A stretch of 64,000 bases of DNA. It comes from Ornithinicoccus hortensis. GTDB lineage: Bacteria; Actinomycetota; Actinomycetes; Actinomycetales; Dermatophilaceae. The first letter of the stretch is position 1; each line of letters opens with the position of its first letter. The stretch is taken from NCBI RefSeq assembly GCF_006716185.1, contig NZ_VFOP01000001.1, positions 124,001-188,000 on the forward strand, written 5' to 3'. Both the position numbers and the translations under genes were made by a program. A model generated the notes under the pieces. That model had not been told where the DNA came from and did not search any database. It saw nothing but the letters and a program-made list of their open reading frames with translations. Of the stretch, positions 10,012-18,255 are shown in pieces.

Positions 10012-10073
10012 GCCTCAACAATGCGGCATACGGCGGCCGGACGACATAGGGTTTTCCCCCGAGTCGACCCTCA

Positions 10074-10090
10074 GGTATCCCCCGGATACC
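10074..10090. promoter_or_regulatory. Perfect inverted repeat, candidate operator (GGTATCC-3-GGATACC)
   Basis: GGTATCC CCC GGATACC is a perfect 7-bp palindrome with a 3-nt centre in the 124-nt spacer between divergent genes 9454-10011 and 10136-10636. No obvious regulator gene is adjacent. Confidence 0.4.
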
Positions 10091-10135
10091 CCCAGCAGGT
10101 CAGGGTCGCCGGGAACGAGAGGGGGCCGATCCACC

Positions 10136-10636
10136 GTGGATCCCGACGTGATCATCGCCATCTCCGTCCTGGTCCTGGTGACGATCACCGGGGTCGGGAT
10201 CGCCGTGTTCGTGCTGCGCCGCTCGTGCCGGCCGGTCGCCGACCCGATGCCGGTGGTGGTGCAGCGCGACGGCGAGCGGGTGGTCGAGATCCCGACCCGG
10301 CAGGTCTCCCGGACCAGCCGGGGTATGCCGTTCCTCGCCCTCGGGCAGTACACCGGCACCGGTCTGCTCCGCATCGCGCCCGGCAGGGTCGAGGTGTCCG
10401 GCCTGCGGGAGAGGACCGTGCCGTTCGACCAGATCGCGGGGGTCGACATCGCGGCCCGGCGCACGGACTACGTCGCCCTGGCCCTGCACCAGGGGCGCGG
10501 CTACGGGTTCATCACCGCCTCCCCGCAGGGCACCGACGCCGTGCTCCTCGAACTCGCCCCGCACCTCCCGCTCGGCGACCTGGCCCGCGAGCGCCTCGCC
10601 TGGCTGCACCGGGGCGGAGGGCACCATGACGGATAG
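10136..10636 (+). CDS. Hypothetical membrane-anchored protein
   Basis: A 166-residue protein with one N-terminal membrane helix (VIIAISVLVLVTITGVGIAVFVL) followed by a soluble domain. The domain contains RIAPGRVEVSGLRERTVPFDQIAGVDIAARRTDYVAL cut here into strands, resembling a small PH-like or bPH-type sheet; this likeness is only an impression. The frame is open far upstream, but GTG 10136 starts just before the helix. It overlaps the next gene by 11 nt, so the two are probably translated together. Confidence 0.6.
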   Translation: MDPDVIIAISVLVLVTITGVGIAVFVLRRSCRPVADPMPVVVQRDGERVVEIPTRQVSRTSRGMPFLALGQYTGTGLLRIAPGRVEVSGLRERTVPFDQIAGVDIAARRTDYVALALHQGRGYGFITASPQGTDAVLLELAPHLPLGDLARERLAWLHRGGGHHDG

Positions 10637-11336
10637 CGCGGTCCCGGACCCCGGGCCCCGCACTCCGGCCGACCTCAACCGTCCCGTCCCTGCCGGACGG
10701 GTCGTCGGCAACATGCTCCGCATCTCCGGGAACTGGGCCCTCGCGGCCGCGGCCTGCGGCGTGCTCGCGATGGGGTGGAGCGAGCTCGCGGACAACGGCC
10801 AGGTCTGGTTGCTCTGGACCTGCGTCGTGGTCGCCGGTCAACTGGCCGCCATCGCCTACTCGGCGACCGGCATCTCGGCCCGCGTCCGCAGCACGAACTA
10901 CGGCCACGCCGGGTTCGCGGTCGGGTGGCTGGCCTCGCTCGTGCTGAGCTCGCTGATGCTGCTCGTGCCCGCGGTGCTCTTCCGCCTCGTCGGGGACCTG
11001 CCCCCGCCCGGGACGGCGGCCCACCTCGTGGCGGCCGTGCTGTTCCCGGGGCTGTTGTGGATGGTGTGCCTCGCGGTCCTGACCCGGTGGTGGCACCTGC
11101 CGAAGCCCGTGGGTGCGGCGATCAGCATCGTCGTGGTCCTGGCCGCGTTGGCGCTGGTGATGGCGGTGCCGGTCTACTACTACTACGGGTTCCCCTCCAT
11201 CGGCGTCTCCGAGCCGGGCACGCCCTGGGTGGGGACGCTGCTCCTGGTGGGCACCGTGGTGCTCCTCCCGCTCTGCCTGCTCGCGGTCCGCGCCACGCCG
11301 ATCGAGCGGATCCGCGAGGTGCGCGAGCTCTACTGA
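10626..11336 (+). CDS. Hypothetical polytopic membrane protein
   Basis: A 236-residue protein with about six hydrophobic segments, the first near residues 35-52 (NWALAAAACGVLAMGW) and the last near 199-222 (VGTLLLVGTVVLLPLCLLAV). The N-terminus is polar and Pro-rich. I see no transporter or enzyme motif. It overlaps the preceding gene by 11 nt and is followed by a 174-nt spacer carrying the dap operon promoter region. Confidence 0.65.
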   Translation: MTDSAVPDPGPRTPADLNRPVPAGRVVGNMLRISGNWALAAAACGVLAMGWSELADNGQVWLLWTCVVVAGQLAAIAYSATGISARVRSTNYGHAGFAVGWLASLVLSSLMLLVPAVLFRLVGDLPPPGTAAHLVAAVLFPGLLWMVCLAVLTRWWHLPKPVGAAISIVVVLAALALVMAVPVYYYYGFPSIGVSEPGTPWVGTLLLVGTVVLLPLCLLAVRATPIERIREVRELY

Positions 11337-11498
11337 GCCCGACGTGAGCGGAGTCACATTCCGAACTTTGGGCGGCTCCGGACGAGCACTTGCTCGGCGC
11401 CAGATGCGGCGCCGGAGATTCTCCGGTCAACCGGCCCCTTCGCCGAACAACCTCTCTGACCTGCAGTTTTGTGACCCTTCGTGGTCCTCGGGCTCGGC

Positions 11499-11504
11499 CA
11501 TACT
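11499..11504 (+). promoter_or_regulatory. Candidate -10 box for the dap operon (CATACT)
   Basis: CATACT lies 6 nt before the dapB ATG, giving a leaderless or near-leaderless transcript. I could not place a -35 box at the usual distance. Confidence 0.35.
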
Positions 11505-11510
11505 CGGGGA

Positions 11511-12212
11511 ATGGCGCTACGCATCGGGATCTTCGGACGGGGCCGGCTCGGCTCCGCCGTCGCCGCTGCCGTCGACGCCGCAGATGACCTCGACCTGGCC
11601 TGGACCACCGGCCGGGAGGGTGCCCCCGCAGACCGGCCGGTGGACGTCGCGCTGGACCTGAGCAGCGCCGACGGCGTCCCGGGCCACCTGGCCTGGGCCG
11701 CCGAGACCCGGACCGACCTGGTGATCGGGGCGACCGGGTGGGACCGGGGCCTGGTGTCCGACGCCGGTCCGGAGGAGTTCGGGGTGCTGACCGCCCCGAA
11801 CTTCTCGCTGTCGGTGGCCCTGATGCGCCGGTTGGCGCTGGTGCTCGGACGGTATGCCGACGCCTCCCCCGAGTCCGCCGACCTCGCCGTCTCCGAGGTG
11901 CACCACACGCGCAAGGTGGACGCCCCGAGCGGCACCGCCGTGCTCCTCCAGCACGCCCTCGCCGAGGGCGCCGCCCGCGACGCCGCCGCGGTGCAGACCG
12001 CCAGCCTGCGGCTGGGCACGGTCGTGGGCCGGCACGAGGTCCACTACGAGACGCCGTCGGAGTCCATCGTGCTCAGCCACCAGGCCCACACCCGGGAGGT
12101 CTACGTCCCCGGGGCGCTGGCCGCCGTCCGGTGGCTGCGCGGGCGCACCGGGCTGCACACCTTCGACGACCTGGCGGCCGACCTGCTCGACCCGCTGCTG
12201 GCCAAGCCCTGA
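11511..12212 (+). CDS. dapB: 4-hydroxy-tetrahydrodipicolinate reductase, short form
   Basis: Reduces the DapA product to tetrahydrodipicolinate with NAD(P)H in the DAP/lysine pathway. The Rossmann start IGIFGRGRLG is at residues 5-14. PNFSLSVAL is near 96-104, and the catalytic segment EVHHTRKVDAPSGTAV near 129-144 carries the His-His and Lys expected for DapB. At 233 residues it is shorter than usual actinobacterial DapB. Its C-terminal half (VVGRHEVHYETPSESIVLSHQAHTREV, quoted in part) resembles the compact form common in Bacteroidetes. The first ATG in frame is 11481; 11511 is preferred because the Rossmann fold starts there and a -10 box precedes it. A 126-nt gap separates it from dapA. 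Confidence 0.9.
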   Translation: MALRIGIFGRGRLGSAVAAAVDAADDLDLAWTTGREGAPADRPVDVALDLSSADGVPGHLAWAAETRTDLVIGATGWDRGLVSDAGPEEFGVLTAPNFSLSVALMRRLALVLGRYADASPESADLAVSEVHHTRKVDAPSGTAVLLQHALAEGAARDAAAVQTASLRLGTVVGRHEVHYETPSESIVLSHQAHTREVYVPGALAAVRWLRGRTGLHTFDDLAADLLDPLLAKP

Positions 12213-12338
12213 CCGGTAGCCCCGGACCCACCGCATACGGCCACCGCACCGGCCGTCATCCCGGCCGGATATCGGCCACCCCCTTTCCACCCACCCCGCA
12301 CGACCAGCACATCCACCCACCCACAGAAGGAGGAAACC

Positions 12339-13310
12339 ATGAGCGGTGTTCAGTTCACCGGCCTCGGCGTGGCGCTCGCCACCCCGTTCACCACTGGCGC
12401 GGAGGCGGCACGCAAGCCCGCCGATGGAGACCCGGGTGGGGTGGTGCCGCGCAAGCGGCCGGAGATCGACCGGGCAGCCTTCACCCGCCTGGTCACCCAC
12501 GTGGTCGACGGTGGTGCCGACTTCCTGGTGGTGCTCGGCTCGACCGGCGAGGCCGCGACGGTCACCGAGTCCGAGCGCGCCGAGCTGATCGGCCTGGCCC
12601 GCGAGGCGGCCGCCGGCCTCCCGATCGTGGTCGGGACCGGGCACAACAGCACCGAGCGGACGATCGAGCTGTCCCGCCAGGCGGTCACCGCGGGCGCCGA
12701 CGGGCTGCTCGTGGTGACGCCGTACTACAACAAGCCACAGCCCGCGGGCATCGTGGCGCACTTCCAGGCGGTCGCGGACGAGCTGCCGGGCGTCCCGATC
12801 ATCGCCTACAACGTGCCCGGACGGACCGGCAGCAACCTCGCGCCGGAGACGCTGCACGACCTGTGGGAGATCCCCGAGGTCGTCGCGCTCAAGGAGTCCT
12901 CGGGCGACCTGCGCCAGATGGCCCGGATCTGCCAGGAGGCCCCCGCCAGCAAGGCGGTCCTGGCCGGCGACGACGACCTGGCGCTGCCCGCCATCGCGGT
13001 CGGCGCCCAGGGGCTGGTGTCGGTGTGCGGCAACGTCGCCCCGGACGAGACCCGGGCGCTGGTCCAGGCCGCCCGCCGGGGCGACCTGGCCCAGGCCCGC
13101 GAGCTGGCCACCCTGCTCGCCCCGTTGATGTCGGCCCTGTTCGCCGAGTCGAACCCGGTGCCGCTCAAGGCCGCCCTGGCCTGCATGGGCCTGGCCACCG
13201 GCATGGTCCGGGCGCCCCTGGCGCCGGCCGCGCCGGACACCTGGGCCCGGATCCAGGCCGCCCTGGCCGGCCTCGGGATCGGCGCGAGCGCCCAGGCGGT
13301 GGCCTCATGA
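12339..13310 (+). CDS. dapA: 4-hydroxy-tetrahydrodipicolinate synthase
   Basis: A TIM-barrel aldolase condensing pyruvate with aspartate semialdehyde; cytosolic. The GSTGEAATVTESER motif is near residues 67-80, Tyr is in IAYNVPGRTG near 157, and the Schiff-base Lys is in ALKESSGD near 185. The length of 323 residues is slightly long because of a hydrophilic insertion (EAARKPADGDPGGVVPRKRP) at about 21-41, between strand 1 and helix 1, where most DapA have only a few residues. AAGGAGG lies 6 nt before the ATG, the strongest ribosome site in the operon. The stop overlaps dapD as ATGA. Confidence 0.93.
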   Translation: MSGVQFTGLGVALATPFTTGAEAARKPADGDPGGVVPRKRPEIDRAAFTRLVTHVVDGGADFLVVLGSTGEAATVTESERAELIGLAREAAAGLPIVVGTGHNSTERTIELSRQAVTAGADGLLVVTPYYNKPQPAGIVAHFQAVADELPGVPIIAYNVPGRTGSNLAPETLHDLWEIPEVVALKESSGDLRQMARICQEAPASKAVLAGDDDLALPAIAVGAQGLVSVCGNVAPDETRALVQAARRGDLAQARELATLLAPLMSALFAESNPVPLKAALACMGLATGMVRAPLAPAAPDTWARIQAALAGLGIGASAQAVAS

Positions 13311-14122
13311 CCGCGACAACCACCCTGACCCACCACCCGTCCCCGAAGCAGCAGGAGCAGACCGTCCCGATGACCCCCGACCAGGCCACCACCTTCCTCG
13401 ACGCCCTGGAGTCCGGCGAGCTGCGGGCCGCCACCCGGGACACCGACGGGACGTGGCAGGTGAACGCCGCCGTGAAGGAGGGCATCCTGGCGGTGTTCCG
13501 CCTCAGCGGCGTGGTCGAGCTGCCCGGGTGGCCGGGCGGCGCGGTCGACAAGGAGCTGGTCCCGGCCCGGGAGATCACCCCCGCCGACGGTGTCCGGTTC
13601 GTACCGGGCGGCAGCTCGGTCCGCCGCGGTGCCGCGCTGCGCCCCGGCGTGGTCGTCATGCCGCCCAGCTACGTCAACGTCGGCGCCTACGTCGGCGAGG
13701 ACTCGATGGTCGACAGCCACGTCCTGGTCGGCTCCTGCGCCCAGGTCGGCGCGCGGGTGCACCTGTCCGCGGCCGTGCAGCTCGGCGGTGTGCTGGAGCC
13801 GATCGGGGCGCGACCGGTCGTCGTCGAGGACGACGCCTTCGTCGGGGCCCAGTGCGGCCTGTACGAGGGCGTCGTGGTCCGCTCCCGCGCCGTCCTGGCC
13901 CCCGGCACGATCCTGACCTCGCGCACCGTCATCTACGACCTGGTGCACGGCCGCGAGGTGCGCGGCGAGGTGCCGGAGGGCGCGGTCGTCGTGCCCGGCT
14001 CGCGCCCGGCCGGCGGCGCCTACGGCCAGGGGCTGGGGTTGTCGCTGTACGCCCCCGTCATCGTCAAGTACCGCGACGGGTCGACCGACGCCTCGACGGT
14101 GCTCGAGGAGGCCCTGCGATGA
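13307..14122 (+). CDS. dapD: Tetrahydrodipicolinate N-succinyltransferase, E. coli-like form
   Basis: Transfers succinyl from succinyl-CoA to tetrahydrodipicolinate. The 271-residue chain has a helical N-terminal domain and a left-handed beta-helix of hexapeptide repeats (VVVMPPSYVNVGAYVGE, MVDSHVLVGSCAQVG, QLGGVLEPIGARPVVVEDD). These features and the length match the E. coli/Bacteroidetes type (E. coli about 274 residues) rather than the longer mycobacterial type (about 317). The ATG overlaps the dapA stop and dapC overlaps its stop, so translation is coupled. ATG 13370 is an alternative start. Confidence 0.92.
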   Translation: MTATTTLTHHPSPKQQEQTVPMTPDQATTFLDALESGELRAATRDTDGTWQVNAAVKEGILAVFRLSGVVELPGWPGGAVDKELVPAREITPADGVRFVPGGSSVRRGAALRPGVVVMPPSYVNVGAYVGEDSMVDSHVLVGSCAQVGARVHLSAAVQLGGVLEPIGARPVVVEDDAFVGAQCGLYEGVVVRSRAVLAPGTILTSRTVIYDLVHGREVRGEVPEGAVVVPGSRPAGGAYGQGLGLSLYAPVIVKYRDGSTDASTVLEEALR

Positions 14123-15279
14123 GCATCCCCACGATCACCGGCTCCGCCCGGGTCTCCGGGCTGCGCCCGTCCACCATCCGGGCGATGGCGGTCGGCGCCC
14201 CCGGGGACACCATCGACCTCGGCCTCGGCGTCCCCGGGTGGGACCTGCCCGAGCCCGCCCGTCGCGCGCTCTCCGAGTGCGCCAGCACCCCCGGACCGCT
14301 CGGCTACGGCCCCAACGAGGGACTGCCCGAGCTGGTGACGGCGATCGCCGCCCACCACGGGCTGCCCGGCGTCAACGGCGACGCCGGGGAGTCCGCACGC
14401 CGGGTCATGGTGACCTCGGGGGCGCAGGCCGCCCTGTACGCCGTGTTCCAGGCCCACGTCTCCCCCGGCCAGCGGGTGCTGGTCTCCGATCCCGGCTTCC
14501 CGGCATACGGCACCCTCGCCGCGCTGGCCGGCGGCGAGCCCGTCCGGTACCGGCTGGGTCCGTGCGGCGAGCTGGACCCGGCCGAGTTCGCCCGGGCCCT
14601 GGAGGAGACCGACGGCGTCGCGCTGGCCGTGCTCAACCACCCCGGCAACCCGACCGGCGGTGGCGCGAGCCGCGAGGCGCTGACCGCCGTGGCGACCGCC
14701 GCCCGCGCGGCGGGGGTGCTGCTACTGTCCGACGAGGTCTACCGCGAGGTACACCTCGGCCGGCGCCCGCTGTCGCTGCACGACGTCACGGAGTCCGGTG
14801 TCGTGGTCTCCTCGGCCAGCAAGGGCTGGGCCGCGCCGGGGCTGCGGGTGGGCTGGGCCGTCGGTGACCCGGACCTGCTGGCGCCGGCCCGGCTGGTGCA
14901 CAACAGCATGACGACCGCCGCGGCGATCCCGGGCCAGCGGGCGGCCGCCGCCCTGCTGCGGCACTCCCCGGACGTGCTGCGGGACACCCGCCGCCAGCTG
15001 ATCGCCCGCTGGTCGGTCGCGCAGACCGCGCCCGAGCCGGTGCGCGCCCGCTACACCCCGGCGGGCGGGTTCTACCTGTGGCTGCCGCTGCCGGAGTGGG
15101 CGCTGGCCGACCCGTTGGCGCACTGCCGCCGGGTGCGGGACGAGGGCCGCGTCGTGGTGGTCCCCGGCACCGCCTTCGGCCCCGGCGGCGCCGGCCACGT
15201 CCGCGTCTCCTGCGGCGGCGACCCGAAGGCCCTGGCCGAGGGACTCACCCGGATGGCGCCGTTCTGGGAGCGTCCGTGA
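14119..15279 (+). CDS. dapC: Succinyldiaminopimelate aminotransferase-like PLP enzyme
   Basis: A fold-type I aminotransferase of 386 residues. Motifs include the substrate-side GPLGYGPNEGLPEL, NHPGNPTGGG near 174, LLSDEVYREV near 200, and SSASKGWAAPGLRVGW, whose Lys binds PLP. By position between dapD and a decarboxylase gene it should convert N-succinyl-2-amino-6-ketopimelate to N-succinyl-LL-DAP using glutamate. Sequence alone would only say class I/II aminotransferase, so the substrate is inferred from context. It overlaps both neighbours by 4 nt. Confidence 0.85.
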   Translation: MSIPTITGSARVSGLRPSTIRAMAVGAPGDTIDLGLGVPGWDLPEPARRALSECASTPGPLGYGPNEGLPELVTAIAAHHGLPGVNGDAGESARRVMVTSGAQAALYAVFQAHVSPGQRVLVSDPGFPAYGTLAALAGGEPVRYRLGPCGELDPAEFARALEETDGVALAVLNHPGNPTGGGASREALTAVATAARAAGVLLLSDEVYREVHLGRRPLSLHDVTESGVVVSSASKGWAAPGLRVGWAVGDPDLLAPARLVHNSMTTAAAIPGQRAAAALLRHSPDVLRDTRRQLIARWSVAQTAPEPVRARYTPAGGFYLWLPLPEWALADPLAHCRRVRDEGRVVVVPGTAFGPGGAGHVRVSCGGDPKALAEGLTRMAPFWERP

Positions 15280-16538
15280 CCGTGGCCACCGGCACCGAGC
15301 GGGACGCGGTCGTCGGGGTCGCGGGACCACCGGCCACGACCCCGGCACCCGCCCGGCTGTTCGCCCTCGACGACGAGCAGGTCCGGGAGCTCGCGGCCCG
15401 CGGGACGCCCTGCTTCGGCTACGACCTGGACCTCGCGCGGGAGCGGTTCCGGACCCTGCGGGCGACGCTGCCGGACCGGGTGCTGCTCGCGTATGCCGTG
15501 AAGTCCAACCCCGGTCCCCCGCTGCTGCGGGCGCTGGCCGCCGAGGGCGCATGGTTCGACTGCGCGTCCGCCGGCGAGGTCGAGGCCGTCCGGATCGCCC
15601 GCCGCGAGTCGGCTCAGGCCGGGTCGGTGCAGGACGAGGCCGGCATGGTGCTCGCCGGACCGGCCAAGAGCGTCCCCGACCTGCTGGCCGGGCTGGACTA
15701 CGGCGCCCGCGTCCAGGTCGACGGGATCGAGGACGTCGCCCGCCTCGCGGCACTGCACGACGGGGCCGAGCCGCTGCCGGTGAACGTCCGGGTCCACCCG
15801 GCGACCGGCGTCAGCGAGTCGGCCTCGATCATCGGCGGCGCCGGCCCGTCGGCGTTCGGGGTCGACGAGGAGGACCTGCCCGCCTTCGTCGCCGCGGTCG
15901 CCGACCACCCCAGGGTCCGGCTGGCCGGGTTGCAGGTCTTCTCGGCGAGCAACGAGCTGGACGCCGGGGCCCTGCTGGCCAACCACCGCACCGCGCTCGC
16001 CATCGGGGAGCGGCTGCACCGGGAGCACGGGGTCGAGCTGGAGCTGATCGACCTCGGCGGCGGCCTGGGCATCCCGTATGCCGAGGGCCTGGCCGAGCTG
16101 GACACCGCGGCCCTGGGTGCCGGGTTGGCCGGGTTGCTGGCCGAGCACCCCTGGTTCACCGGGCAGCTACTGCTCGAGCCGGGCCGCTGGCTCTCCGGGC
16201 CGACCGGGGTCTACGTCTCGAGGGTGGTGCGGGTGAAGGCCAGCCGGGGCACCACCTTCGCGGTGCTCGAGGGCGGCATCAACCACCTGCTCCGCCCGCT
16301 GCTCACCGGCCAGTCCTTCCCGGTGCGATCCGCAACGGAGCGCCCGGGCGAGCGGACGACATACAGCCTGGCCGGGCCGCTGTGCACCTCGCTGGACCGG
16401 GTCGGGACCGCCGAGCTGGGCCCGCTGGAGCCGGGTGACCTGCTGGTGTTCGGTCAGGCCGGCGCCTACGCCTATACCCAGGCGATGACCCACTTCCTGT
16501 CGCACCCGGTGCCCGAGCAGCACTGGTTCGGCGGCTGA
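15276..16538 (+). CDS. Fold-type III PLP decarboxylase (LysA/BtrK-like), atypical active site
   Basis: A 420-residue barrel enzyme of the Orn/DAP/Arg decarboxylase family. The PLP Lys is in LAYAVKSNP near 76, EPGRW at 301-305 supplies the phosphate and pyridine contacts, and GGGLGIPY at 261-268 is normal. Two positions are unusual. The HxH-GS strand of LysA/ODC reads GLQVFSASNELDA (218-230), so the His that stacks on PLP is Gln. The substrate loop reads GPLCTSLD (367-374) instead of LysA-type CES. This resembles BtrK/PvsE-type decarboxylases of specialised pathways. Lysine formation from meso-DAP is possible from context, but another product is equally plausible. The GTG start overlaps the dapC stop. 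Confidence 0.8.
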   Translation: MTVATGTERDAVVGVAGPPATTPAPARLFALDDEQVRELAARGTPCFGYDLDLARERFRTLRATLPDRVLLAYAVKSNPGPPLLRALAAEGAWFDCASAGEVEAVRIARRESAQAGSVQDEAGMVLAGPAKSVPDLLAGLDYGARVQVDGIEDVARLAALHDGAEPLPVNVRVHPATGVSESASIIGGAGPSAFGVDEEDLPAFVAAVADHPRVRLAGLQVFSASNELDAGALLANHRTALAIGERLHREHGVELELIDLGGGLGIPYAEGLAELDTAALGAGLAGLLAEHPWFTGQLLLEPGRWLSGPTGVYVSRVVRVKASRGTTFAVLEGGINHLLRPLLTGQSFPVRSATERPGERTTYSLAGPLCTSLDRVGTAELGPLEPGDLLVFGQAGAYAYTQAMTHFLSHPVPEQHWFGG

Positions 16539-16545
16539 GCCGGCC

Positions 16546-17019
16546 CTAGTCGCTCCCGGCCAGGTGCCGCAGCAGGGGCGCCAACCGCTGCGGGAAGACC
16601 TCGGTGGTGGCGATCGAGGTGCTGCTGCGCTGCACGCCGGGCGACAGCTGGATGGCCTGCGTGATCCGGTGCAGGTCCACCGTGTCCCGGGCCACCACCC
16701 GCAGCATCAGGTCCGAGTCACCCGTCGTGGTGTGTGCCTCGACGATCTCCGGGATGGTCTCCAGCGCCTGGTAGACGGCCTCGATCTGCCCCTGCGACAC
16801 CGCCACGGTGACGAAGGCCAGGAGCGGCCGCCCGAGCGCCGCCACGGACACGGCGGTGCTGGGCGGTCGCACCGCCTCCGCCTCGCGGAGCCGCTTGAGC
16901 CGAGCGTGCACGGTGTTGCGGGAGATGCCGAGCCGGTGCGCGATCTCGACCAGGGGGGCGTCGGTGTCGGCGTCCCGGGCGAGCAGGATGCGGCCGTCGA
17001 CGGCGTCGAGCTGGTACAT
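16546..17019 (-). CDS. Lrp/AsnC family transcriptional regulator
   Basis: A 157-residue regulator. The N-terminal helix-turn-helix contains LDAVDGRILLARD and IAHRLGISRNTVHARLKRL; a C-terminal RAM ligand-binding domain follows (LLAFVTVAVSQGQ, TTTGDSDLMLRVVARD). ATG 17019 is chosen over 17067 because a TATCGT box lies 7 nt upstream and the family N-terminus starts there. It is divergent from the D-cysteine desulfhydrase-like gene and convergent with the dap operon. The arrangement of an Lrp regulator divergent from this enzyme family recalls acdR-acdS. Confidence 0.88.
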   Translation of the reverse strand: MYQLDAVDGRILLARDADTDAPLVEIAHRLGISRNTVHARLKRLREAEAVRPPSTAVSVAALGRPLLAFVTVAVSQGQIEAVYQALETIPEIVEAHTTTGDSDLMLRVVARDTVDLHRITQAIQLSPGVQRSSTSIATTEVFPQRLAPLLRHLAGSD

Positions 17020-17026
17020 CTGCCCG

Positions 17027-17032
17027 ACGATA
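17027..17032 (-). promoter_or_regulatory. -10 box of a leaderless transcript (TATCGT)
   Basis: TATCGT on the minus strand, 7 nt before the ATG of the Lrp regulator. This box decides the start at 17019. Confidence 0.5.
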
Positions 17033-17061
17033 CACCGGACCCGACCCGCGCTACTGAGCAG

Positions 17062-17072
17062 ATGCACTGCAT
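17062..17072. promoter_or_regulatory. Candidate Lrp operator (ATGCA-C-TGCAT)
   Basis: A perfect 11-bp palindrome in the divergent spacer between the Lrp regulator and the desulfhydrase-like gene, with AT-richer flanks (AGAGCATTTAGTTG). It is a plausible autoregulatory site for the neighbouring regulator. Confidence 0.4.
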
Positions 17073-17122
17073 ACAGAGCATTTAGTTGTCAGATCGTGAA
17101 GTAGTGCCCCATCGTGGTGAGC

Positions 17123-18190
17123 ATGGGAACGACGACACGAGGCCAGGACCTCCCCCGGATCGACCTGCGGGGCTTCACCTCGCCGCTGCACCCGCTGCGC
17201 CGCCTGAGCGAGGAGCTCGGCGTGGAGGTCTGGTGCAAGCGCGACGACGTGGGCTCGGTCGGGCTCGCCGGCAACAAGGTGCGCAAGCTGGAGATGGAGC
17301 TCGGGCACGCGCTGGCGCTGGGCGCGACGCACATCGTGACCGAGGGCTCCCGGCACTCCAACGCGACGCGGGCGGCCGCGGCGGCAGCGGCCGCGCTGGG
17401 GCTGCGGTGCACGCTCGTGCTCTGTCACGACGAGCCGACCGAGCCCGTGGGCAACCTGCTGCTCGACGGGCTGTTCGGGGCCGACCTGCGCCTGGTCGGC
17501 GACGTCTCGTGGGTCGAGCTGGCCGAGGTGACCGCGGGCGTCGTCCGCGACCTGGAGGGGGCCAGCGAGCGGGTCTACCGGCTGCCGATCGGGTCGGCGA
17601 CCGGGCGGGGGGCGACCAGCTTCGCCCGGGCCTTCGCGGAGGCCGAGGAGCAGATCCGGGCGCAGGGCGCCGACTTCGCGACGATCGTGCACGCCAGCTC
17701 GGCGGGCAGCACCCACGCCGGGCTCGTCCTCGGCCGGGCGATCCGCCGCCGGTCGACCCGCATCGTCGGCGTCGTGGTGGCCGGTGAGGTCTACGACGAC
17801 GTCCCCGGGAACTACCTGCGGCTGGCCCGCGAGGCCGCCGCCTTCATCTCCCCGGAGACCTCCGTCGGGGCCTCGGACATCGAGCTGACCGAGGCCTACC
17901 TGGGGCAGGGGTACGGCCAACCGACCCCCGGGGTGCCCGAGGCGATCGACCTGATGGCCCGGCTGGAGGGCATCGTGGTCGACCCCGTCTACACGGCCAA
18001 GGCGGCCGCGGCGCTGATCGACCTCGCCCGCACGGGGCAGCTCCAGGGGCCGGTGCTCTTCTGGCACACCGGCGGGTACCACGCGATGTTCGACCCCGCC
18101 CTGGCGGCGCGGGTCTGGTCCGAGGTCCCCCGGCTCCGTGGGATCCGGCTCACCCCGGCGCCCGCCCCGGGCGGGTCGACCCGGTCGTAG
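17123..18190 (+). CDS. D-cysteine desulfhydrase / ACC deaminase family PLP enzyme
   Basis: A fold-type II PLP enzyme of about 355 residues. The PLP Lys is in [11 protein letters not shown] near 52; [13 protein letters not shown] and [13 protein letters not shown] bind cofactor and substrate carboxylate. In ACC deaminase the C-terminal signatures are DPVYEGK and HLGG. Here they read DPVYTAK and HTGG, with Thr at both discriminating sites, which favours D-cysteine desulfhydrase (D-Cys to pyruvate, H2S and ammonia) over ACC deaminase. Start choice is unsure: GTG 17114 is in frame three codons upstream. It is divergent from an Lrp regulator. Confidence 0.8.
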   Translation: MGTTTRGQDLPRIDLRGFTSPLHPLRRLSEELGVEVWCKRDDVGSVGLAGNKVRKLEMELGHALALGATHIVTEGSRHSNATRAAAAAAAALGLRCTLVLCHDEPTEPVGNLLLDGLFGADLRLVGDVSWVELAEVTAGVVRDLEGASERVYRLPIGSATGRGATSFARAFAEAEEQIRAQGADFATIVHASSAGSTHAGLVLGRAIRRRSTRIVGVVVAGEVYDDVPGNYLRLAREAAAFISPETSVGASDIELTEAYLGQGYGQPTPGVPEAIDLMARLEGIVVDPVYTAKAAAALIDLARTGQLQGPVLFWHTGGYHAMFDPALAARVWSEVPRLRGIRLTPAPAPGGSTRS

Positions 18191-18255
18191 CCCCGGCGTC
18201 GCGGCCGGGCCTGCGATACTTCTCGGGTCCCTTGCACGATGACCCGGAGGTACCC

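Noticed and set aside
11337-11510. Lysine riboswitch upstream of the dap operon
   Set aside because: The 174-nt spacer has GC-rich stems but no recognisable L-box core, and the -10 box 6 nt before dapB leaves no leader RNA.
15276-16538. Plain lysA annotation
   Set aside because: The barrel and PLP sites fit the family, but the PLP-stacking His and the CES substrate motif are absent, so I do not assign the symbol.
17123-18190. ACC deaminase (acdS)
   Set aside because: The regulator arrangement fits, but both substrate-discriminating positions carry Thr, as in D-cysteine desulfhydrases.
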